DNA from: Armatimonadota bacterium
Lineage (GTDB): Bacteria > Sysuimicrobiota > Sysuimicrobiia > Sysuimicrobiales > VGFF01
Reading direction: 5' to 3'
DNA: 29,223 nt
NCBI GenBank assembly: GCA_016868955.1
Contig: VGFF01000008.1
Coordinates: forward strand, 1-29,223
The notes under the pieces were generated by a model, which worked only from the letters and a program-made list of their open reading frames with translations, searched no databases and was not told the DNA's origin. This document shows, one piece after another, positions 7,481-14,955 of this stretch. Positions within the stretch are counted from its first letter, which is position 1. Every line of letters starts with the position of its first letter. Position numbers and translations under genes: made by a program.

Positions 7481-8241
7481 CTATTTTGAATCGCGATCGC
7501 GAAGGCCCGAACGCTCCATCAAGCAGACGAACTTGCGCTTTCGCTGCCTACGTTGGAACCGAATGATCGGGTTTGCGGGGCCCCGTTCGCGACGAACGTC
7601 GGACGCACGGCCTCGATGGGCGGTTGGACGCACCCAGTCCAGCAGTCCAAACCGCAGCCACCGCACATAGACCGCCGCCACGCCGCAGCCCGCGAGCGCG
7701 AAGGCGCCGCGCGGAAACGGAAAACCGAAGAACAACAGAACCAACGGTACGACGCCGAGCCACCGTGCTTCGACCGGCAGCGCCATATAGACGAGAATGC
7801 GTTGTCTTTGGTTGATCAGTGTCCACGCGTATACGATCCCCGACAAGGGCAGCCACAAGCCGGCCAGCGAAATGCTCCGCCCCAGCGCCGCCGAGCCCGC
7901 CCACAGCGCGATCCATGATGACGCCGTGACGAGGAGGAGGAATGGCAGGTACCCGCGCACGCGCCAGCCGCGTTCGAGGCTGCCGCCGAACAGCCACAAC
8001 ACGTAGCTGCCGACAAAACGAAGAGTCTCTGATTGTCGGCGATGAGCGGGTACGTGAGGAACGTCCAGGGTCGCGTGACCGCGTCGCCGCCGCTGAATAC
8101 GAGCGCGCCCCGCAGCCAGCCGCCGATGCCGAGGAACGCGGCGAGAAGCGTCGCCGCATGAGCGAGAATCAAACCCCACGTGAGGGGGCAGTCGCCGGGG
8201 AGAGACGGGCGGCCGCGCACGTCCATGAATGTACCACGCAT
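7481..8241 (-). pseudogene. Rhomboid-fold membrane protein, frameshifted, catalytic His absent
   Basis: Two overlapping frames together encode one membrane protein of about 253 residues. The first frame (from ATG 8241) gives a first membrane helix and the rhomboid-like RPWTFLTYPLIADNQRLFV. The second frame continues with FVGSYVLWLFGGSLERGW and four or five more hydrophobic helices. They join cleanly if one A:T pair is added to the run of four A's at 8015-8018, so a single-base deletion or a sequencing error is the likely cause. The fold resembles rhomboid intramembrane proteases. An LSG occurs at the position of the GxSG serine, but the helix that should carry the catalytic His (RGAFALAGCGVAAVY) has none, so it is probably a non-proteolytic relative. 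The ATG is 2 bases after the stop of the ABC-2 permease gene, in the same operon. The C-terminus is basic. Confidence 0.7.
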
Positions 8242-8243
8242 GC

Positions 8244-9032
8244 TCAGTCCTGCGCCTTGAGCAGCGCGCCGCGCGCCATCGAACCGCGGAACATCACGGC
8301 GAAGACGGCAAACGCGCCGACGAGGTAAACAGCATCAAGCACGAAGATCCAGGCGATCCGTCCCGCGTCCAGCCCCCCGCCCCCGAGCACCGCCCGCATG
8401 GCCTCGAAGACGTGCGTCAGCGGCAGCAGCCCGAGAGCGGGACGAAGCCACTCCGGAAAGACCGACAGCGGATAGAAGACAGCGCCGAATGGCTGGAACA
8501 GGAACGCGAGGCTCCAGGCCAGCGTCTCGGCCGACGGCCCGAACCGGAGCAGGATCGCGGTGACGACCGTGCCCACCGCCCAGCCGAAGACGATGACCCC
8601 AACGGCGAGCGGCCACAGCGCCGGTCCGAGCGTGAAGAAGTCGAACTCGTACAGTCCCCACGCCACGGCCGCCATCATCGTCGCCGTGATCGCGATCTTG
8701 ATCAGTCCGAAGAGCATCATGGCGGCGAGAAACTCCGTCATCGCCAACGGCGACACGAACAGATTCAGCAAATTTCGCGTCCACATCTCCTGCAGGAAAG
8801 AAACCGAGATCCCCTGCTGGATGCGGAAGAACAAGTCCCAGAGGATCAGCGCGCCGAGCAACAGACCGAGGAACATCGGCGTATTCTGCGAACGCGCGAG
8901 GTACGTCGCGAGGAAACCGAACACCATCAGATCGAGCAGCGGCCAATAGAACAGATCCGTCCAGGCGGGCCAATGCCGGCGCCAGACGTACAAGTGCCGC
9001 AGCAGCAGCGCGCCGATCCGGCGCGCGCTCAC
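8244..9032 (-). CDS. ABC-2 type transporter permease
   Basis: This is the membrane subunit of an ABC exporter, 262 residues with about six hydrophobic segments and the ABC-2 membrane family layout. Examples are LLDLMVFGFLATYLAR near the start, GLLLGALILWDLFFRIQQG, and the C-terminal signature region FGAVFYPLSVFPEWLRPALG followed by PLTHVFEAMRAVL. That PLTHVFEAMR stretch is a family hallmark. The GTG start at 9032 overlaps the stop of the ATPase gene (GTGA), so the two subunits are translated together. The substrate is unknown; relatives move lipids, polysaccharides, antibiotics or ions. Confidence 0.9.
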   Translation of the reverse strand: MSARRIGALLLRHLYVWRRHWPAWTDLFYWPLLDLMVFGFLATYLARSQNTPMFLGLLLGALILWDLFFRIQQGISVSFLQEMWTRNLLNLFVSPLAMTEFLAAMMLFGLIKIAITATMMAAVAWGLYEFDFFTLGPALWPLAVGVIVFGWAVGTVVTAILLRFGPSAETLAWSLAFLFQPFGAVFYPLSVFPEWLRPALGLLPLTHVFEAMRAVLGGGGLDAGRIAWIFVLDAVYLVGAFAVFAVMFRGSMARGALLKAQD

Positions 9033-9772
9033 GACGCGGCTCCGTCGCTGGTTTCCCGCGCGAGGCTGACGAAGAACTCTTCCAGCGACGCTTTGCCGCG
9101 CGCCGCCACGATGTCCCGCGGCGGGCCGTCGGCGAGGATGCGCCCCCGGTGCACGAAGATGACCCGCGTCGCCAAGCGCTCGACCTCGAGCATGTTGTGC
9201 GACGTGCAGAAGATCGTCAAGCGGCGCTCGCGCTGCATGCGGCGCAGCTGCGTGCGGACTTGATCGGCCGCGTCCGGATCGAGGGCCGCCGTCGGCTCGT
9301 CGAGGAACAAGATCTCGGGGTCGTTGAGGAACGCCTTCGCGAGGTTCACGCGCGCCACTTCGCCGCTGGACAGCGCGCGCGTGATGCGATCCAGATACGG
9401 CTCGATGCCGAATAACGCCGCCAACTCACGGATCCGCCGAGGCGGATCCGTGACGTGATAGAGGTGCGAGAACACCGTCAGGTTCTCGCGGACGGACAGA
9501 TTGTTGGGGAGCGAGACGTACGGCGAAGAGAAGTTGACCCGCGCCAACACCTCGCGCCGGAATCTCGGCATCGGCCGGTCCAGCACGCGAATCGCGCCGG
9601 AAGTGGGCGAGACGACGCCGAGCAGCATGCCGATCGTAGTCGTCTTGCCGGCCCCGTTTGGCCCGAGGAAGCCGACGACCTCGCCGCGGGTCACCGAAAA
9701 CGATACGTCGGCCACCGCGGGGTTGCCGTCGAAGATCTTTGTGAGATGCTGGACGTCGATCACCGTTTCCAT
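9029..9772 (-). CDS. ABC transporter ATP-binding protein (ABC-2 export system)
   Basis: This is the ATPase subunit that powers the ABC-2 permease encoded immediately downstream. The 247-residue protein has Walker A GPNGAGKTT (about residue 38), a Q-loop region after VNFSSPYVSLP, the signature LSSGEVARVNLAKA, Walker B ILFLDEPTAALDPD and the H-loop TSHNM. LSSGE in place of LSGGQ is common in this export subfamily and should still be active. The ATG at 9772 has no purine-rich ribosome site upstream. A -10-like TATCGT on the minus strand about 20 bases before it suggests a very short or absent leader. This is the first gene of a three-gene unit. Confidence 0.93.
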   Translation of the reverse strand: METVIDVQHLTKIFDGNPAVADVSFSVTRGEVVGFLGPNGAGKTTTIGMLLGVVSPTSGAIRVLDRPMPRFRREVLARVNFSSPYVSLPNNLSVRENLTVFSHLYHVTDPPRRIRELAALFGIEPYLDRITRALSSGEVARVNLAKAFLNDPEILFLDEPTAALDPDAADQVRTQLRRMQRERRLTIFCTSHNMLEVERLATRVIFVHRGRILADGPPRDIVAARGKASLEEFFVSLARETSDGAAS

Positions 9773-9795
9773 AGCCGCGCGAACACGATAGCACG

Positions 9796-9846
9796 GGCGC
9801 CGCGCGAACGCGGCGCCGGAGAACGAACGGCGGCGGCCACCGCCGC
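9796..9846. repeat. Two GC-rich hairpins in the divergent ABC/ppa intergenic region
   Basis: The first is a perfect 9-bp inverted repeat, GGCGCCGCG at 9796-9804 and CGCGGCGCC at 9809-9817, around a CGAA tetraloop. The second is a perfect 7-bp repeat, GCGGCGG (9830-9836) and CCGCCGC (9840-9846), with a 3-base loop, directly before the ppa ribosome site at 9847-9852. They lie between divergent genes and have no T-tract, so they are more likely leader structures or binding sites than terminators. Confidence 0.55.
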
Positions 9847-9864
9847 GGGAGGCACCGCAGAGCG

Positions 9865-10365
9865 ATGTCGCATTCGGAGTTGATCTCGCTCGTCGACATC
9901 CTCAAGGGGAGCCGTAACAAGTACGAGCTCGATGACGCCACGAGCCGGATTCAGCTCGACCGCGTCTTGTACTCGCCCCTCCACTACCCGGCCGACTACT
10001 GATTCATTCCCGGCACGCTGGCGGAGGACGGCGATCACCTCGACGTTCTGATCGTGACGCACGAACCGACGTTTCCCGGTTGCGCCGTGCCGATTCGCCT
10101 CATCGACATGCTCGACATGCGCGACGACAAAGGCCGCGACCAGAAGCTCATAGCCGTCCCGACCGTTGATCCGCGGTTCGACGAGGTCGTGGACCTGTGC
10201 GACGTCAGCCGCCACGCGATCGCGGAGATCGAGCATTTCTTCCAGGTCTACAAGGAGCTGGAGAACAAGGAGACGGAGATCTTCGTCCAGCACGCGCGCA
10301 CGGCGGCGCGCGTGCTGGACGAAGCGCGGGAGCGGGCCGCGACGAGCGGCGGCGGCAAGGGTTAG
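9865..10365 (+). pseudogene. ppa: Inorganic pyrophosphatase, interrupted by an in-frame TGA
   Basis: This is a family I soluble pyrophosphatase (PPi to 2 Pi), about 166 codons from ATG 9865. Recognisable parts are KGSRNKYELDD, LDRVLYSPLHYPADY, FIPGTLAEDGD, THEPTFPGC, LDMRDDKGRDQKLIAVP and IEHFFQVYKELE. A TGA at 10000-10002 replaces the invariant Gly codon in the YGF(I/V) motif, so only 45 residues would be made. Other conserved sites have also changed: VEIP reads VDIL (the active-site Glu20 of the E. coli enzyme becomes Asp), GDPxD reads GDHLD, and the C-terminal GW.D motif is gone, replaced by a perfect inverted repeat. Most catalytic residues (Lys, Arg, Tyr, three Asp of the GDxxD motif, the YK pair) are still in place. 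GTG 10054 could restart a C-terminal fragment. It is a recent pseudogene or a partly erroneous sequence. Confidence 0.85.
10281..10324. repeat. Perfect 19-bp inverted repeat inside the ppa remnant
   Basis: The left arm is CTTCGTCCAGCACGCGCGC (10281-10299) and the right arm is its exact reverse complement (10306-10324), with a 6-base loop ACGGCG. The right arm encodes ARVLDEA, which fits the family's C-terminal helix. The left arm encodes FVQHAR, which does not fit and occupies the place of the conserved GW-containing segment. So the left arm looks like a reverse-complement copy of the right arm. Confidence 0.85.
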
Positions 10366-10419
10366 AGACGTAGGTCGAGCGCCGCGACGATACTCACGGC
10401 GCACGCGGCCCGTCGACGG

Positions 10420-11445
10420 TCATCCCCGGGGCGGCGTCCATTGCGTCACACCCTCCGCCCGGCAGATGGCGTAGGCCCAGTCCCCGGGGTACACGGGCGC
10501 GTAGCCCCGCGCCATGTAGAGGATGCCGCGATGGGGGCTGCGCATCTCCTCGCGCAGCGCGAACGATTGCACGTCGTACGTACGCCCGAGCACCTGTCCT
10601 TCCTCGACCCAATTTCCCAGATCGGCGGGACTGACGGTCGGCACGTGATACCCTCCGTAGCGCGGCCGCACGCCGGTGCGCGCCCCGAAGAGCGTGACCT
10701 CGCGCGGATAGTTCGGCGCGCCGGGCACCATCTCCAGATTCTGCAGGACCCCGTGGATGCCGCGCTCCGCCTGCGCGATCCACTTCTCGCTTTGCGCATT
10801 TCCGAACCCGCCGCCGCCGATCTCCACGCCGAAAGCGAGCTTGCCGCGCGACACCGCGTATCCGACCGCGGAACCGGGAAACAGCTCCCACTCGTGCAGC
10901 GTCACCCCGAACAGGGAACCCATCGCGCGGATGCGGTCCCGAGACGCGCCGGTGGTTTGCAGGGGCACGTCGATCGTCTCGACCGCCTGATCGTGCGGCC
11001 CGAGGTGGAAGTCCAACAGAACGTCCGCCGGCTCGATGACGTGATGGGTCACCAGGTGCGCCATCAATTCGGTCACACCGCCCGCGTACCGCGCGCCCAG
11101 CTCGGCCGGCGCCGTGCCGGGGAAGATCCGGTTCATGTTCTGATCCTCGATCGGCGTCGTCATGCGCCCTTGCTCGAACGCGACCGGATTCGCGACGGCG
11201 CACGCGAGGATCGTGCCGCGCAGCGCCGCCGCGTCGGTGCCGGTCACGACGGCGCGGATCTGCTCGATCGACAGGAACTCGCCGCCGTGCGACGTGGAGA
11301 TCAAACCGACCGTCGGGCCCGGCCGCGCGCCGCGCACGACGTGGAACGTCACGTGCACGTCCTGACCGCTGACCGACGTCGTGACCGGCACGCGGTAATA
11401 GCCGCGCGAACCGGCGCGGACTTCGTCAGGCGCTGAGACTTGCAT
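10420..11445 (-). CDS. Succinylglutamate desuccinylase/aspartoacylase-family zinc deacylase
   Basis: This is a cytosolic zinc hydrolase of the M14-like AstE/ASPA group, which removes an acyl group from an N-acyl amino acid or related amide. The 341-residue protein has the zinc ligands His53 and Glu56 in SHGGE, His147 in LLDFHLG, the substrate-binding NPVAFEQGR and DQNMNRIFPG segment with Arg106, and a late glutamate (Glu208, GVEIGGGG) in the place of the catalytic Glu. The C-terminal 100 residues form the beta domain of this family (GILYMARGYAPVYPGDWAY). The start is ATG 11445 with GGGAGG 4 nt upstream. It stands alone between ppa (convergent) and the metal regulator gene. The acyl group and amino acid cannot be read from the sequence. 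Confidence 0.88.
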   Translation of the reverse strand: MQVSAPDEVRAGSRGYYRVPVTTSVSGQDVHVTFHVVRGARPGPTVGLISTSHGGEFLSIEQIRAVVTGTDAAALRGTILACAVANPVAFEQGRMTTPIEDQNMNRIFPGTAPAELGARYAGGVTELMAHLVTHHVIEPADVLLDFHLGPHDQAVETIDVPLQTTGASRDRIRAMGSLFGVTLHEWELFPGSAVGYAVSRGKLAFGVEIGGGGFGNAQSEKWIAQAERGIHGVLQNLEMVPGAPNYPREVTLFGARTGVRPRYGGYHVPTVSPADLGNWVEEGQVLGRTYDVQSFALREEMRSPHRGILYMARGYAPVYPGDWAYAICRAEGVTQWTPPRG

Positions 11446-11511
11446 GAGGCCTCCCGAGAGATAGGACCGCGGAGCGTCCGTCCCCTAGAGCCTACCGCAA
11501 GCGGTTGTCGT

Positions 11512-12192
11512 TCAGGCCGGAATGACGAAGATCCGCGACGCCAGCGTCGCCGCCACGTGAACTTCAGCGGATGGCCGCGACGTCCGCGACGGCCGCCGGA
11601 TGACGAGGTCGCCGGCGTCGGACTTCGCGTGCACCTTGACCGCCGCGCCGGGCAGCAGGTGCAGTTGGGCGATCTGCCGCAGCGTCGGCGCGTCCGCGTC
11701 GCTGACGCGCTCGACGCGCAGGTGGTCTCCCGGAGCGGCGTCGGCCAGCCGCGGCAGACGCCGCTCTTCGACGCGTCCGTCCTTCGTGGGGATGGGATCG
11801 CCGTGCGGGTCGCTCTCCGGGTCGGCGAGGACCTCGGCGATCCGATCCTCCAGCGACTCTGACAGGACGTGCTCAAGCAGCTCCGCCTCGGCGTGGGCAT
11901 CTTCGATCGGCACCGCGAGGCGCTTCACCAGATAGGACTCGAGCAGCCGATGGTGGCGGATCACTTCCAGCGCCAAGCGTTCCCCGGCTGGCGTCAGCCG
12001 CACGCCGAAGTACGGCGTATGCTCGAGCAGATCGAGCTGGGCGAGCCGTTTGATCATCTTCGTGACGGACGCGGCGGACACGCCCATACGGTCGGCGATC
12101 GCGTTCGTCGTCACGGTGCCCGCGACCTCGCGCAGCTTGTAGATGATCTTGAGATAGTCTTGGATCGCCGTCGTCGGGGTCCGATCCGTCAT
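11512..12192 (-). CDS. mntR: DtxR/MntR-family metal-dependent repressor, Mn-type ligands
   Basis: This repressor binds DNA when loaded with metal and normally shuts off metal uptake genes. The 226-residue protein has an N-terminal winged helix (about 1-65; TNAIADRMGVSAASVTKMIKR), a dimerisation and metal domain (about 70-140) and a C-terminal SH3/FeoA-like domain (about 150-226). Aligned to DtxR, the ancillary-site His81, Glu85 and His100 are kept, with Glu107 and His108. At the two selectivity positions it has Asp12 (DtxR Met10) and Glu104 (DtxR Cys102), as in Bacillus MntR. However, Lys15 replaces the first-helix Glu11 of MntR. The ATG at 12192 overlaps the stop of the second permease (ATGA), so it is the last gene of the transport operon it probably controls. 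Confidence 0.92.
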   Translation of the reverse strand: MTDRTPTTAIQDYLKIIYKLREVAGTVTTNAIADRMGVSAASVTKMIKRLAQLDLLEHTPYFGVRLTPAGERLALEVIRHHRLLESYLVKRLAVPIEDAHAEAELLEHVLSESLEDRIAEVLADPESDPHGDPIPTKDGRVEERRLPRLADAAPGDHLRVERVSDADAPTLRQIAQLHLLPGAAVKVHAKSDAGDLVIRRPSRTSRPSAEVHVAATLASRIFVIPA

Positions 12193-13301
12193 GCGCCACG
12201 CTCCAACGCGCGCAGCGCGACGTCGCGCCCGCGCTCGGTCAACACCAATCGCTCCCGTGATTGCTCGACGAAACCGGCGCGGATCGCCCACCGCTGAACG
12301 CGTTGGGCCAGGGCCGGCGACCAGCGCAATCCCTCGCCAAGGTGCGCGATCGCGCTCTCGGTCTCGGCTTGCGCCGTCCCCTCGTGGCCCAGCAAGTGCA
12401 CGGCGAGCGTCTCGGCCGCGTAGGCCATGCGCTGGCGACGCAGCCGCACCGCGCGCGCGACGACGCCGTGCGACGGCGAGAACAGCACGGCAAGCGCAAA
12501 CGCGAAGCCCGACACGGTCACCATCGCGCCGGCGATCGAGGCATCCAATGGCACCGCGATGCCGTAGCCCGCGACTGCCGAGAGCACGCCGATCGCCACC
12601 GCCAATCCGAGCGTCGTCGCCAGCCGATCCGTCAGCAGATACGCGGCTGCTGCCGGCACGATCATCAACGCGACGGTCAAGACCGCGCCGACGGCCGTGA
12701 ACGCCCCGACTGCGGTGATCGACACCACCGCCATCAGCAAGTAGTGCAGGAGGACCGGCGAGAAGCCCATCGCGGCGGCCAACCCGGGATCGAAGGTCGC
12801 GACCTTCAGTTCCTTGTACAGCACGATGACGAACGCCAGGTTCATCACGAGCAGGAACCCCATGACCCACAGCGCCTGCGGCCCGAGGTTCAGGTTGCCG
12901 AGGAACAGCAGATCCTGGGCCGCGAACTCGATGTGGCCATAGAGCACGGCGTCCGTATCGAGGTGGACGTTCGCGAAGTAACGGGAGATGAGGAACGTCC
13001 CCAATGCGAACATCGCCGGAAAAACGAGGCCGATCGCGGACTGCTCGGCGACGCGACGCGTATTCTGCAGTCCTTCGACGAGCGCCACTGTAATGACCGC
13101 CGCGACGGACGCGCCGAGGAACCCCGCGAACAAGTTCGGACCGTGCGCGAGGAAGTAGCCGAGCACCAGCCCAGGCAGGATCGCGTGGCTGATCGCGTCG
13201 GACATCATCGCCATGCGGCGCAGGACGAGGAAGCAGCCGACGATCGCCGCGGCACTCGCGACGAGCGCGCCCGTGAGCATGATGATCGCGGCCGAGCTCA
13301 C
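12189..13301 (-). CDS. Mn/Zn ABC transporter permease with C-terminal winged-helix extension
   Basis: This is an inner-membrane subunit of a TroCD/MntCD-type metal importer. Residues 1-290 have eight or nine hydrophobic helices and family motifs: VGCFLVLRRMAMMSDAISHA near the start, ELKVATFDPGLAAAMGFSP in the middle, and a VGAVLTVALMIVPAAAAYL helix. The last 78 residues are soluble and look like a winged helix (LGEGLRWSPALAQRVQRWAI, then a strand FVEQSRERLVLTERG). Such extensions occur in some members of the family, and their role is not settled. The GTG at 13301 overlaps the stop of the first permease (GTGA) and gives 370 residues. Longer readings upstream lie inside the other gene. Gene order with its neighbours is lipoprotein, ATPase, permease, permease, regulator. 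Confidence 0.9.
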   Translation of the reverse strand: MSSAAIIMLTGALVASAAAIVGCFLVLRRMAMMSDAISHAILPGLVLGYFLAHGPNLFAGFLGASVAAVITVALVEGLQNTRRVAEQSAIGLVFPAMFALGTFLISRYFANVHLDTDAVLYGHIEFAAQDLLFLGNLNLGPQALWVMGFLLVMNLAFVIVLYKELKVATFDPGLAAAMGFSPVLLHYLLMAVVSITAVGAFTAVGAVLTVALMIVPAAAAYLLTDRLATTLGLAVAIGVLSAVAGYGIAVPLDASIAGAMVTVSGFAFALAVLFSPSHGVVARAVRLRRQRMAYAAETLAVHLLGHEGTAQAETESAIAHLGEGLRWSPALAQRVQRWAIRAGFVEQSRERLVLTERGRDVALRALERGA

Positions 13302-14176
13302 GCGGACCACCGCCGCAGCCGATCCCAGACGATGCCGCGCGCGGGCGCGAACAATAGGGACAGAGCGACCAGCACGGTAAGGCTGAGGATGACCATCGGT
13401 CCGGTCGGCAGCCGCGCTTGCGAGACGCTGAGCAGCGCCCCGGCGACGCCGGCAAGCGCCCCGACGAGCGCCGCGATGAAGAGCATGACGCTCAGCCGGT
13501 TCGTCCACTGCCGAGCGGCGACCGCCGGCCCAACGAGCAGCGAGACCATGAGAATGACGCCGACGGCCTGCAGACCGATCACGATCGCGACGAGCGTGAG
13601 CACATTCAGAAGCAGGTTGAGGCGGGGCGCGTTCAGGCCCAGTGTCGCGGCGAATTCCGGGTCGAACGCGAGCAGCTTAAATTCCTTGAACAGCAACGCG
13701 ACGCAGGCGAGCGCGGCGAGACCGAGTACGGCCATCGTGACGACGTTCTCGGTAACGAGCGTGGCCGCTTGCCCGAACAGATAGCGGTCCAGTCCGGCCT
13801 GGTTCGCGTCATTGCGCTTCGCCACGTACGTCAGCAGCAGGATGCCCAAGCCGAAGAAGACCGACAACACGACGGCGAGCGCCGAGTCCTCGTGAATCCG
13901 CGTGTGGCGCACGATCGCCAGCAGCGCCAACGTGCCCAACCATCCGGAGATCCCCGCGCCGAGCATCAGGACCCAAGTCTCGCGCGAGCCAGCGAGCAAG
14001 AACGCGACGCAGATGCCCGGCAACGCCGCGTGCGACAGCGCGTCACCGAGCAGGCCTTGACGCCGCAGGACCGCGAAGCAGCCGAGCACGCCGCTGACGA
14101 TCCCGAGCAACGCCGACCCGAGCGCAACGTTGCGCAGCGTGTAGTCGAAGACAAGATCGCGCAGCAGTCCCGACAA
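13298..14176 (-). CDS. Mn/Zn ABC transporter permease (first)
   Basis: This is an inner-membrane permease of the TroC/ZnuB type, 292 residues, eight to nine hydrophobic helices and no C-terminal extension. Family motifs are VLGCFAVLRRQGLLGDALSHA near the start (the conserved DALSHA loop), KEFKLLAFDPEFAATLGLN facing the ATPase, and QAVGVILMVSLLVGPAVAAR. It forms the pore with the second permease encoded downstream. The start is TTG 14176, 11 bases after the ATPase stop, preceded by a G-rich stretch that may serve as the ribosome site. No ATG or GTG gives a better N-terminus. Confidence 0.91.
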   Translation of the reverse strand: MSGLLRDLVFDYTLRNVALGSALLGIVSGVLGCFAVLRRQGLLGDALSHAALPGICVAFLLAGSRETWVLMLGAGISGWLGTLALLAIVRHTRIHEDSALAVVLSVFFGLGILLLTYVAKRNDANQAGLDRYLFGQAATLVTENVVTMAVLGLAALACVALLFKEFKLLAFDPEFAATLGLNAPRLNLLLNVLTLVAIVIGLQAVGVILMVSLLVGPAVAARQWTNRLSVMLFIAALVGALAGVAGALLSVSQARLPTGPMVILSLTVLVALSLLFAPARGIVWDRLRRWSA

Positions 14177-14187
14177 CGCCGCCCCGC

Positions 14188-14955
14188 CTACCCGCCGACG
14201 ACGGCCGCCGTCAGACGACCGCCGTAAGTGCGCTGTAGATTCTCATGGGTAAAGGTCTCACCGAAGGGGCCGTCGGCGATGAGCCGGCCGTTGAGCAACA
14301 TCAGCCAGTCGAAGTACTCCGGCGCCGAGCTCAGATCGTGATGCACGCAAATGACGGTTTTGCCTTCGGCGCGAAGCGCCTTCAGCAGGTCGACGATCGC
14401 CCGCTCCGTCGTCGCGTCGACGCCGGCGAACGGCTCGTCCATGAAGTACAGGTCCGCGTCCTGCGCCAGCGCCCGCGCGAGGAACACGCGCTGCTGCTGG
14501 CCGCCGGACAACTGCCGGATCTGTCGTTTGGCGAAGTCGGACATGCCCACCTGGTCCAGACATCGCCGCGCCCGCTCGACCTCCGGACGTCCCGGGCGGC
14601 GCACCCAGCCAAGCTTTCCGTACGTGCCCATCAAGACGACGTCCAGCGCGTCCGTCGGAAAGTCCCAATCGACGGATCCTCGTTGCGGCACGTAGGCGAC
14701 CCGCCCGCGATTCGACGCGTAGGACCCGCCGAAGATCTGGACGGTGCCGGCGACGATCGGCACCAGCCCCATCGCGGCGCGGATGAACGTCGTCTTGCCG
14801 GCGCCGTTCGGTCCGATGATCGCCACGAGTTTGCGCGTGGGAATCGTCACGTCGACGTCCCACAACACCGGCTTGTCGCGGTAGGCGACGGTCAAGTCGC
14901 GGGCGACGACCGGCGGCGCCTCGCGCGCGGCGAGCGCGTCGCTACTTGAGCGCAC
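14188..14955 (-). CDS. Mn/Zn ABC transporter ATP-binding protein
   Basis: This is the cytosolic ATPase of the metal importer, 255 residues. It has Walker A GPNGAGKTT (about residue 45), the Q-loop VAYVPQRGSVDWDFP, which is typical of the Mn/Zn class, the signature LSGGQQQRVFLARAL, Walker B LYFMDEPFAGVD and the H-loop VHHDL. I choose the GTG at 14955, which overlaps the end of the lipoprotein gene by 14 bases. It is the only in-frame start that keeps the first beta strand (VVARDLTVAYRDKPV). No ribosome site is visible, so coupled translation is likely. A longer open frame continues upstream but lies wholly inside the lipoprotein gene. Confidence 0.9.
   Translation of the reverse strand: MRSSSDALAAREAPPVVARDLTVAYRDKPVLWDVDVTIPTRKLVAIIGPNGAGKTTFIRAAMGLVPIVAGTVQIFGGSYASNRGRVAYVPQRGSVDWDFPTDALDVVLMGTYGKLGWVRRPGRPEVERARRCLDQVGMSDFAKRQIRQLSGGQQQRVFLARALAQDADLYFMDEPFAGVDATTERAIVDLLKALRAEGKTVICVHHDLSSAPEYFDWLMLLNGRLIADGPFGETFTHENLQRTYGGRLTAAVVGG

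Noticed and set aside
10000..10002. TGA read as glycine (as in SR1/Gracilibacteria) or as selenocysteine in ppa
   Set aside because: Many genes here end in TGA at family-typical lengths (mgtE, dppF, M20, ABC permease), so TGA is a normal stop. The site is a glycine in the family, not Cys/Sec, and no SECIS-like hairpin follows.
11494..11505. ACCGCAAGCGGT hairpin after the regulator gene as a terminator
   Set aside because: The stem is only 4-5 bp and no T-run follows on the minus strand.
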